A stretch of 11,966 nt of DNA, from NCBI GenBank assembly GCA_005888425.1, contig VAZF01000106.1, positions 1 through 11,966 of the forward strand, in the 5' to 3' direction. Position 1 is the first letter of the stretch. Each line of letters starts with the position of its first letter. The notes beneath the pieces are model-generated. The model saw only the letters and a list, made by a program, of their open reading frames with translations, ran no database searches and was not told where the DNA came from. The position numbers and the translations under genes were made by a program. Positions 5,894-11,966 of the stretch are shown one piece after another. The DNA comes from Alphaproteobacteria bacterium. Lineage in GTDB: Bacteria > Pseudomonadota > Alphaproteobacteria > ATCC43930 > CGMCC-115725.

Positions 5894-7030
5894 ATGGATT
5901 TCGACCTTACCGACGAGCAGCGCCTCTTACGCGACAGCGTCGACCGGCTGCTCGCCGACACCTACACCTTCGAGAAGCGCAAGGGATATTCGGCCGAGCC
6001 AGAGGGTTGGAGCCGGGCCTTGTGGTCGCGCTATGCCGAGCTGGGTATTCTCGGCCTCCCCTTCGCCGAGGAACATGGCGGGTTTGGCGGCGGCGGCATC
6101 GAGACGATGCTGGTCATGGAGGCGTTCGGCCGGGCGCTCGCGGTGGAGCCGTATCTGACAAGTGTCGTGCTGTCCGGCACGGCGTTGCGCCTCGCCGGCA
6201 ATGCGGCATTGCAATCGGAGCTGCTGCCGCAGATCGCCCAGGGCAAGCTCACCGTCGCCTTCGCCCATGGCGAGCGGCAGGCGCGCTACGATCTTTCCGA
6301 TGTGCTGACGACGGCGAAGCGGAAGGGGGGCGGCTGGGTCATCGACGGCGCAAAGAGCGTCGTCACACATGGCGACAGCGCCGGCAAACTGATCGTCAGC
6401 GCCCGCATTGGCGGGGAGCGGGACGATGCCGCCGGCATCGCGCTGTTTCTCGTCGATGCACAGGCTAACGGCGTCGCACGCCGCGCCTACCGCCTGCGCG
6501 ACGGCATGGGCGCGGCGGAGATTTCGCTGTCGGGCGTCGAGGTTGGCCGCGATGCGCTGTTATCGGAGGCGGGCGCCGCCTACCCGATCATCGAGCGGGT
6601 CGCCGAGGCCGGCATCGCCGCAACCGCTGCGGAGGCGGTCGGTGCGATGGAAACGATGCAGAAGATGACGCTGGAATATTTGAAGACGCGGCAGCAATTT
6701 GGAAAACCGATCGGCGAAAACCAGGCCTTGCAGCACCGCGCCACAGAGATGTTCGTTGCCCTCGAACAGGGGCGCAGCCTCGCGATGCTGGCGGCGATGA
6801 TGGTTGACGAGCCCGACGCGGCCGAACGGCAGCGCAACATCGCGATGGTCAAGGCCGGGGTCGGCCAGGCAGCGCGCTTTGTGTCGCAGAACGCGGTGCA
6901 ATTGCATGGCGGCATCGGCATGACCGAGGAATACGCGGTCGGCCATTATTTCCGCCGCTGCATGGTTATCGAGCACAGCTTCGGCGATACGGGCTATCAC
7001 TTGTCGCGACTCGCCGAGCAGGTGGCGTAG
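5894..7030 (+). CDS. Acyl-CoA dehydrogenase, small subunit (PimD-like)
   Basis: A 378-residue acyl-CoA dehydrogenase-fold protein beginning MDFDLTDEQRLLRDSVDRLL. The usual flavin-contact motif (S/T-E-P-x-x-G-S-D) is replaced by VAFAHGERQARYDL (121-134), characteristic of the partner chain in heteromeric enzymes. The C-terminal domain keeps RQQFGKPIGENQALQHR (266-282) and QLHGGIGMTEE (336-346), used for FAD binding across the subunit interface. From memory it resembles PimD, pimeloyl-CoA dehydrogenase small subunit. It should form a heteromer with the product of 4536-5738, acting on a bulky or dicarboxylic acyl-CoA rather than a plain fatty acid. A GAGGGG (5878-5883) lies 10 nt before the ATG, a weaker site than those of its neighbours. 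The VOC gene follows after 24 bp. Confidence 0.92.
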   Translation: MDFDLTDEQRLLRDSVDRLLADTYTFEKRKGYSAEPEGWSRALWSRYAELGILGLPFAEEHGGFGGGGIETMLVMEAFGRALAVEPYLTSVVLSGTALRLAGNAALQSELLPQIAQGKLTVAFAHGERQARYDLSDVLTTAKRKGGGWVIDGAKSVVTHGDSAGKLIVSARIGGERDDAAGIALFLVDAQANGVARRAYRLRDGMGAAEISLSGVEVGRDALLSEAGAAYPIIERVAEAGIAATAAEAVGAMETMQKMTLEYLKTRQQFGKPIGENQALQHRATEMFVALEQGRSLAMLAAMMVDEPDAAERQRNIAMVKAGVGQAARFVSQNAVQLHGGIGMTEEYAVGHYFRRCMVIEHSFGDTGYHLSRLAEQVA

Positions 7031-7054
7031 GGCTCACCAAACAGGAGGGCAGAG

Positions 7055-7444
7055 ATGAGCGTCGAACTCAATCACACGATCATCCCGGCGCGGGACAGAT
7101 GGGCCTCCGCCAAATTTCTTGCCGACATCCTGAACTTGGAGGCGGGCCCTGAATGGGGCCATTTCGCGCCGATCCGCACCGCGAACGGCGTCACGCTCGA
7201 TTTCGCCGATCGCGAGGATTTCCGGCCGCAGCACTATGCGTTCCTCGTCAGCGAGGCGGAGTTCGACGCGGCGCTCGCGCGCATCCGCGCCGGCGGCGTC
7301 CGGCACTACGCGACGCCCCGTCGCGAGCGGCCGGGCGAGATCAATCAGCGCTACGGCGGCCGCGGCGTCTATTTCGACGACCCGAACGGGCATCTGATGG
7401 AGCTGATCACCCAACCCTACGGCGAGACGCCCCAGCAGGGATGA
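7055..7444 (+). CDS. VOC-family protein (glyoxalase / extradiol dioxygenase fold)
   Basis: A 129-residue single-domain vicinal-oxygen-chelate protein. The two beta-alpha-beta-beta-beta halves are visible, with metal-ligand candidates H7 (ELNHTII), H60 (RPQHYAFLV) and E116 (GHLMELIT), the common H-H-E triad of the superfamily. YFDDPNGHLMEL (106-117) is the typical C-terminal signature. Members act as lyases, isomerases, epimerases or ring-cleaving dioxygenases, and the small size fits a lyase/isomerase or a homodimeric enzyme. It starts at the ATG at 7055 with a clean GGAGGG site 5 nt away, 24 bp after the dehydrogenase gene, so it is almost certainly in the same operon and acts on a related metabolite. 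It ends only 4 bp from the stop of the convergent glycosyltransferase gene. Confidence 0.88.
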   Translation: MSVELNHTIIPARDRWASAKFLADILNLEAGPEWGHFAPIRTANGVTLDFADREDFRPQHYAFLVSEAEFDAALARIRAGGVRHYATPRRERPGEINQRYGGRGVYFDDPNGHLMELITQPYGETPQQG

Positions 7445-7448
7445 TTCG

Positions 7449-8699
7449 TCAGGCGGCGTAGCGTTTCGGCCACCAGCTCCAGGCGAGGTCTTGCTGCGCG
7501 AGCTCGCGGAAGGCGCGGGCGGTCACGATCGCAAACAGGCCGAGCGTTGCGGTGGCCGCGACCGGCAGGTGCCAGCTTTCGCCGAGATGGCGGACATCGA
7601 GCAGCAACACGGTGATTGCCGCGAAGAAGGTCTTCTCGGCGGGCGTTAATGCCGGGCTCTCGTCGCGCATGAGCCAGCACACCGCAATCGTGCCGAGCAT
7701 CAGATCGTAGAAGATCGCGACCGGCGCCGCGACGAGGCTCGCCGCGGCGAGCCCCGCCGCGCGAAGCGGCAGGCTCAGGCGATGGCGCCAGACGACGAGC
7801 ACAAGCGCAGCGGCGGCGAGGCTCGCCAGTCCTTGTACTGCGTAGGCGAGCGCAACCGGGCCGCCGAGAAGCCGCACCGCACCAAACGGGTTGGCGAAGC
7901 CGGCGAACAGGATGCGGCCGCTTTCATAAACCGAATGCGCGGCGCCGGCGGTCACCAAGAAAGCCTGCCAGGTCTCCCAGCCGAACAGCGCGAGTGAGAT
8001 GAGCACCAGTGCTGCGGCGCTGCATCCTGCGGCAAGAAAGCTGCGCCAATACCCGCCGGCGGCGAGCGCGATCGGCACGAGCACGCCGAAATGCGGTTTG
8101 TAGCAGAGGAGGCCGAACAGGATCCCTGCGGCAATCGGCCGGCTTTCCAGCAGCACGGTTGCCAGCCCGAACAGGGCGGCGGTCAGGAACGCGTTCTGGC
8201 CGAGCCCCATTGTCCAGAACACCATCGGGAATGACAGCAGCACGACAATCGCGGCGGGGCTGCAGTCTCCCAGGATCCGGCGCGCGACGGCGAGGTAAAA
8301 GGCGAAGGTCGCCGCGATAAACAGCACGAACGCGGCGAGATAGGGGAGTTGCGCGAGCCCGGCGCAGAGCAGCAGATAGACCGGCGGGTAGTTGAAGAAC
8401 TGGTATTCGATGCCGGGCGCGGTGACGGCCTGTTCCATCGCATGGTGCGCCGCCTGGTCGTAGGCGAGGGCCGGCGTCCCGGCGGCAGCCAGCTTGCCGG
8501 CGGCGTAGAAGCTCGCAAAATCGGTCGTCGTCGCGCGTTCGAGCGGCACGATCCAGCCATGCGTCCCGGCAATCAGGAACAGAAAGACGGCGATTTCGAG
8601 CGCGAGCAGCGCGGCGCAAGCGCGTGCGAGGCGCGGGCCGGTCAAGAAGCCCGCGATGCTGGCGAATGGGGGTTCTGATGCTTGGTGGAAATCGGGCAT
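7449..8699 (-). CDS. GT87-type polytopic glycosyltransferase (DUF2029)
   Basis: A 416-residue integral membrane protein with about ten hydrophobic segments, the first at roughly residues 28-45. Two signatures of the GT87/DUF2029 family of polyprenyl-phosphate-sugar-dependent transferases are clear: TTTDFASFYAAGKLA (57-71), holding the acidic D60 expected in the first extracytoplasmic loop, and EYQFFNYPPVYLLL (98-111). Characterised relatives are mannosyl- or arabinofuranosyltransferases of actinobacterial envelope glycans; in alphaproteobacteria the acceptor is unknown. The start is uncertain: ATG at 8699 follows directly after a GTG at 8702, with no good ribosome site for either. It lies 58 bp downstream of the other sugar transferase on the same strand and is likely cotranscribed with it. 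Confidence 0.87.
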   Translation of the reverse strand: MPDFHQASEPPFASIAGFLTGPRLARACAALLALEIAVFLFLIAGTHGWIVPLERATTTDFASFYAAGKLAAAGTPALAYDQAAHHAMEQAVTAPGIEYQFFNYPPVYLLLCAGLAQLPYLAAFVLFIAATFAFYLAVARRILGDCSPAAIVVLLSFPMVFWTMGLGQNAFLTAALFGLATVLLESRPIAAGILFGLLCYKPHFGVLVPIALAAGGYWRSFLAAGCSAAALVLISLALFGWETWQAFLVTAGAAHSVYESGRILFAGFANPFGAVRLLGGPVALAYAVQGLASLAAAALVLVVWRHRLSLPLRAAGLAAASLVAAPVAIFYDLMLGTIAVCWLMRDESPALTPAEKTFFAAITVLLLDVRHLGESWHLPVAATATLGLFAIVTARAFRELAQQDLAWSWWPKRYAA

Positions 8700-8760
8700 C
8701 ACGGCGCCCGAAATTAAGGGTGCCGGGTTAGAGCGAGGTTAAGAAGACGTTGCGGATGCT

Positions 8761-10299
8761 TTAGCGGACCGGGTTCTCACGGAACCTCGCCGGAACCGCT
8801 TCGAATTTTTCGGGCGGCGGCCGCAACGCGAGCACACCCTGCGGGAACGGCATCGCCGGCAGCGGCTGAGGCACGCAGCCGCCGGGCCGCCGCGCGACGC
8901 AGGTCTTGCCAAAGCAGGCGAGCGTCGCAAAGCCGAGCTCCGGCGGCGGCGCGGCCGTGTAGAGGAGCGTGTCGAAAGCCCGCGCTGTCGCGGCGAGGTC
9001 AACCGCGTCCCTTGGCGAATACATCGGCACCGGGTGGTGCAGATAGGTGTAGCCGCCATAAACCGTCCAGTCGAAGCCGGGCGTGCTGCCATATAGGCCG
9101 AGGCCGCACAGTGCCGGGAGGCGCGCCGCAAAGGATTCCGCGACAAGATTGTCGTGTCCGCGGTGGCGCAGACCGGCGAAAGCATCGCTCGTCCACACCT
9201 GAAGCGCGGTCAATCCCCAATAGGCCAGAACGACCGCGGTGGAGGCCGCAATAGCAATGCCGGCGCGGACGCCACGGCCGGCGAATGCTCGCGCGCCCCA
9301 CTCCACCAACTGCGCGGCACCGATCCCCGCGAGCATCATCAGCAGGACGGCTGCGGGATAGATGAAGCGGTGTTCCTTGTGCGGGATCGCGGAATGGATC
9401 GCGACGATCACGACGGCGGCGATCAGCAGTGCCGGTAATCGGCGCGCCCCGAACACGGCGAGCAGCGCAAGCACGAGGGCGGGAGGCCAGATGATCGCTT
9501 CGAGGAAGAGGTAATAAGCCCAGGGCCAGGTGCCGAATTCGCTGCCGACGCCGTAGACAAGGTTGTAGAGCAGGCTGCGCCCGAGCGAGGCGAGCGGGTA
9601 GCCGAGCGTCGCCCAATCGAGCATTGCTCCTGCCGTGATGGCGACGAGCGCGCCGGCGAGCACCGCGGCCAGCTTTATTCGCCACTCGCGCCAGAGCGGC
9701 CAGAGCATGATGATCGCGACGGCCGGCGCGAGCTGGATGCGCAGCAGGCAGACCAGCCCGAACAGAAGGCCCGCGGCGAACAATCGCCGCCGCGAGGCCG
9801 TCGCGTAACCCGGGTCGAGCAGCCAGCAGCCGATGATCAGGATATGCGCGGCGACGACCTCGGTCAGCGCGCGGCCGCCGAAATAGACAAGCTCCGGCGC
9901 GACCGCGACGACAATGCCGCCGGCGAGCGCGGGAACCGGCCCATACCAGCGGCGCGCCCACAAAAAGCAGCACAGCACGGGGGCGCTCGCCAGCAGCGCG
10001 AGGGCGGTGGCGATCAGCGGCAAGTAGTAGGCCGGTCCGTCGCCGATCAGGCGCGACAGCTGCATCAGCCCGGCGATCGTCCCAGGCAATATCCAGGAGC
10101 GCATGCCGAGCTGAAATTCCCAGGCCACGATGCCGTACCCGAAGACGAGGCGGTGGGCCGGCTCGGTCGCCTGGAAGATCTCGTCGTCCCAATTGAGGCT
10201 CGGCAGAAACAGCACCGGGATCAGCCGCAGCCCGACGGAGAGCAGCACGACGCCGAGCAATGCGGCGAGGACCCACGGCCGCTCTTTTGTCAAAGGCAT
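8761..10299 (-). CDS. GT22-type polytopic mannosyltransferase (Alg9/PIG-B-like)
   Basis: A 512-residue integral membrane protein with multiple hydrophobic helices through residue ~365 and a soluble C-terminal domain of ~145 residues. The first loop carries LNWDDEIFQ (35-43), the acidic motif of GT-C transferases. HKEHRFIYP (307-315) matches the HKE-x-RF signature of family GT22, whose eukaryotic members add mannose from dolichol-phosphate-mannose to N-glycans and GPI anchors. A bacterial member should use polyprenyl-phosphate-mannose on an envelope acceptor, which is unknown here. I start at the ATG at 10299, whose product begins directly with a basic/hydrophobic signal-anchor-like segment; a TTG at 10368 would add 23 residues, and neither has a clear ribosome site. 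The last ~100 codons have a decayed second copy at 10375-10716. A GH38 mannosidase gene lies divergently beyond that. Confidence 0.87.
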   Translation of the reverse strand: MPLTKERPWVLAALLGVVLLSVGLRLIPVLFLPSLNWDDEIFQATEPAHRLVFGYGIVAWEFQLGMRSWILPGTIAGLMQLSRLIGDGPAYYLPLIATALALLASAPVLCCFLWARRWYGPVPALAGGIVVAVAPELVYFGGRALTEVVAAHILIIGCWLLDPGYATASRRRLFAAGLLFGLVCLLRIQLAPAVAIIMLWPLWREWRIKLAAVLAGALVAITAGAMLDWATLGYPLASLGRSLLYNLVYGVGSEFGTWPWAYYLFLEAIIWPPALVLALLAVFGARRLPALLIAAVVIVAIHSAIPHKEHRFIYPAAVLLMMLAGIGAAQLVEWGARAFAGRGVRAGIAIAASTAVVLAYWGLTALQVWTSDAFAGLRHRGHDNLVAESFAARLPALCGLGLYGSTPGFDWTVYGGYTYLHHPVPMYSPRDAVDLAATARAFDTLLYTAAPPPELGFATLACFGKTCVARRPGGCVPQPLPAMPFPQGVLALRPPPEKFEAVPARFRENPVR

Positions 10300-10374
10300 C
10301 AGATTGCTATCGGCGGTCGGCTGCGTTTTCGGGAGCCGGGACGGCCGATACTTTGCGGCGATGGTCAAGCGAGG

Positions 10375-10716
10375 CTAATGCGCAATGTTCTGAGCGAGGC
10401 CCGCCGGCAGGGCCTCCAGCCGCGCGGAACATGACTCTAGACTGCGGATCGCTTCGGGGAAAGGCGTTGACGGCATCGGCCGGGCGGTGCACCCGCCGGT
10501 GCGCTGCGCGACACAGGTCTTGCCAAAGCAGGCGGCCGTCGCAAAGCCGAGCTCGGGCGGCGGCGCGGCAGTGTAGAGCAGCATGTCGAAAGCCGGCACT
10601 GTCGCGGCGAGCTCCGCTCGCTCGGCCAATGGCCCGGCAGGGCCTTGGCGCGGGCGCCGGTTGCCGATACTGATTTCGCCAGCCGGCGAACGCCGCCGTA
10701 TCGACCACAGGAAGCG
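10375..10716 (-). pseudogene. Decayed 3' fragment of a second GT22-type mannosyltransferase gene
   Basis: On the minus strand this region encodes AFDMLLYTAAPPPELGFATA followed by ACFGKTCVAQRTGGC. This matches AFDTLLYTAAPPPELGFATL and ACFGKTCVARRPGGC of the intact gene at 8761-10299, and both end at a stop codon after a similar tail. At DNA level 10490-10610 and 8875-8995 are nearly the same. Homology fades upstream: a W-x-x-YGG trace near 10690-10707 matches the intact gene's FDWTVYGGY but in a shifted frame, consistent with a small deletion. No transmembrane part and no HKE-x-RF motif remain. It is best read as the tail of a tandemly duplicated paralogue that lost its front ~80%. The 5' limit is approximate. 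Confidence 0.8.
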
Positions 10717-10810
10717 GATAGCCGCGCCCGCTTTCGATTTCGTTAACCTTATGCCGCGAACCGTTGCAGCGGGGCTGCGCGATAGGGGCGGCGCCGGGGA
10801 ATGATGTGGA
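10717..10810. other. Intergenic gap before the alpha-mannosidase gene
   Basis: Between the fading end of the GT22 remnant and the mannosidase start I see no gene, repeat or convincing hairpin. The promoter of the mannosidase gene should lie here or within the remnant. A slightly AT-richer stretch, ttcgttaacctta (10739-10751), is the only hint and is not enough to call a promoter. Confidence 0.4.
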
Positions 10811-11966
10811 ATGCCCGATTCTTCTGTCACGACACCCCGCTCGTTCGGCGACATCGAGCAGGCGATCAAGGCGGCCGTCTACACCCCGATCGCGGGATTG
10901 CGCGCAAGCGCCTGGGTGACACCCGAGCCGGTGCCGTTCGCCGAGCGCCGGCAGGGCCGCAAGCTCGCGCTGCGCCCGGGACAGCGCTGGAGCAAGGCGG
11001 CGTTCGACTGCGCCTGGTTTCACTTCACCGGCACGGCGCCTCCGGCCGCTACCGGCAAGCAAATCGTGCTGCTGATCGATCTGAGCGGCGAGGGCTGCGT
11101 CGTCGATGCGGAGGGCCGGCCGCTGCTCGGGTTGACCAGCATCAGTTCCGGCTTCTCGCGCGAGCTTGGCGAGCCGGGAAAGCGCGTCGTGCCGTTCCGC
11201 CCCGCGGCGGACGGCGGAGAGACGGTCGATCTCTGGGTTGAGGCCGGCGCCAACGATCTCTTCGGCATCCGGCGCAACAACGGCGTCTTGCAGGAAGCGG
11301 CAATTGCGATCCGCAACCCCGAGCTGTACGCGTTGCACTACGATTTCGAGGTCCTGCACGCGTTGCTGCAGCAATTGCCCGACGACAGCAGCCGTGCGGT
11401 GCAGCTGCGCCGTGCGTTGGAAAAAGCCGGAGACCTGTTGCGAGATTTCACCAAAGAGGAAGCGGTTGCGGCGCGCGCCGTTTTGCGCCCGGAACTCGCC
11501 CGCCGCAACAAAGCCGCGCCGCTGACGGTCTGGGCTGCTGGGCACGCGCATATGGATCTCGCCTGGCTTTGGCCGATCCGCGAGACGATCCGCAAATGCG
11601 GCCGCACCTTCGCGACCGCGTTGGCGATGCTGGAGCGCTATCCCGATTACATTTTCGGCGCCAGCCAGCCGCAGCAATATGCATGGGTCAAGGAGCACTA
11701 CCCCTCGCTCTACGAGGGCGTCAAACAGCGGGTCGCCGAAGGGCGGTGGGAGGTGCAGGGGGCGATGTGGGTCGAATCCGACATCAACGTCCCCAGCGGC
11801 GAGTCGCTGATCCGGCAGATCCTCTACGGCAAGCGCTTCTTCCGCGAGGAGTTCGGCAAGGAGCCGGTGTCTCTGTGGCAGCCGGATGTGTTCGGTTACA
11901 GCGGGTCCTTGCCGCAGCTGCTCGTGAAATCGGGTGTGCGCCATTTCATGACGCAGAAACTGTCAT
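10811..11966 (+). CDS. Alpha-mannosidase, GH38 family, N-terminal part (3' end outside window)
   Basis: The frame stays open from the ATG at 10811 to the window end, giving 385 codons. The first ~220 residues form the N-terminal domain found in MAN2C1/Ams1-type mannosidases. The catalytic domain follows with GHAHMDLAWLWP, where H247 and D249 correspond to the zinc-binding His and Asp of the family, and WQPDVFGYSGSLPQ, where D359 is the expected nucleophile. The segment VQGAMWVESDINVPSGESL between them is also typical. The enzyme removes terminal alpha-linked mannose; no signal peptide is visible, so it is probably cytoplasmic. Full family members are ~1000 residues, so over half lies beyond the window. 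Two ATGs at 10801 and 10804 are in another frame. The ribosome site is poor. Its proximity to mannosyltransferase-type genes suggests mannose-containing glycan metabolism. Confidence 0.93.
   Translation, partial: MPDSSVTTPRSFGDIEQAIKAAVYTPIAGLRASAWVTPEPVPFAERRQGRKLALRPGQRWSKAAFDCAWFHFTGTAPPAATGKQIVLLIDLSGEGCVVDAEGRPLLGLTSISSGFSRELGEPGKRVVPFRPAADGGETVDLWVEAGANDLFGIRRNNGVLQEAAIAIRNPELYALHYDFEVLHALLQQLPDDSSRAVQLRRALEKAGDLLRDFTKEEAVAARAVLRPELARRNKAAPLTVWAAGHAHMDLAWLWPIRETIRKCGRTFATALAMLERYPDYIFGASQPQQYAWVKEHYPSLYEGVKQRVAEGRWEVQGAMWVESDINVPSGESLIRQILYGKRFFREEFGKEPVSLWQPDVFGYSGSLPQLLVKSGVRHFMTQKLS

Noticed and set aside
10801..11241. A plus-strand frame starting with the two ATGs at 10801/10804
   Set aside because: It is out of frame with the GH38 motifs and ends at 11241, while the frame from 10811 stays open and carries the catalytic residues.
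10307..11944. A 545-codon minus-strand open frame opposite the alpha-mannosidase
   Set aside because: The plus-strand frame from 10811 has clear GH38 catalytic motifs over the same DNA. The antisense product has no coherent domain and also runs through the GT22 remnant in a different frame from its homology.

Overview
This window reads as chromosomal DNA of a GC-rich alphaproteobacterium, most likely Rhizobiales of the Bradyrhizobium/Rhodopseudomonas/Xanthobacteraceae type. The basis is the high-GC codon use, small palindromic repeats beginning 'gtcattccggg' or 'gtcatcccggc' between genes, and an acyl-CoA dehydrogenase pair that resembles PimC/PimD of that group. No database search was possible, so the taxon is an inference.

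Layout. (1) Positions 1-735 hold the 3' end of a bifunctional kinase/AAA ATPase gene, followed by two palindromic repeat elements. (2) Positions 954-7444 hold a divergent metabolic locus. On the minus strand, reading from 4382 down to 954, are a ferritin-like diiron protein, a dicluster ferredoxin, a second ferritin-like diiron protein, a second dicluster ferredoxin, and an ACMSD-type amidohydrolase. On the plus strand, from 4536, are a large and a small acyl-CoA dehydrogenase subunit and a VOC (glyoxalase/dioxygenase-fold) protein. The two halves share a 153-bp divergent control region. (3) Positions 7449-10299 hold two minus-strand polytopic sugar transferases, a GT87-type and a GT22-type with an HKEHRF motif. 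A decayed copy of the GT22 gene's 3' end lies just upstream of it. (4) From 10811 to the end runs the N-terminal part of a GH38 alpha-mannosidase.

The part most worth attention is the diiron/ferredoxin block. Aligned by eye, the two diiron proteins are distant paralogues, as are the two ferredoxins, and both pairs have the same order. An ancestral two-gene cassette therefore appears to have duplicated and diverged, possibly into a heteromeric oxygenase with two dedicated electron carriers. With a heteromeric acyl-CoA dehydrogenase, a VOC protein and an amidohydrolase alongside, the simplest reading is a catabolic pathway for an unknown cyclic or branched carboxylic acid (or its CoA thioester), with a hydroxylation or desaturation step by the diiron proteins. 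I do not recognise this combination as a named system. Substrate and order of reactions are unknown, and no reductase, CoA ligase or regulator is visible in the window.

Two copies of a 99-bp repeat sit inside the two arms of this locus, one between the ferredoxin/diiron pairs and one between the dehydrogenase subunits.
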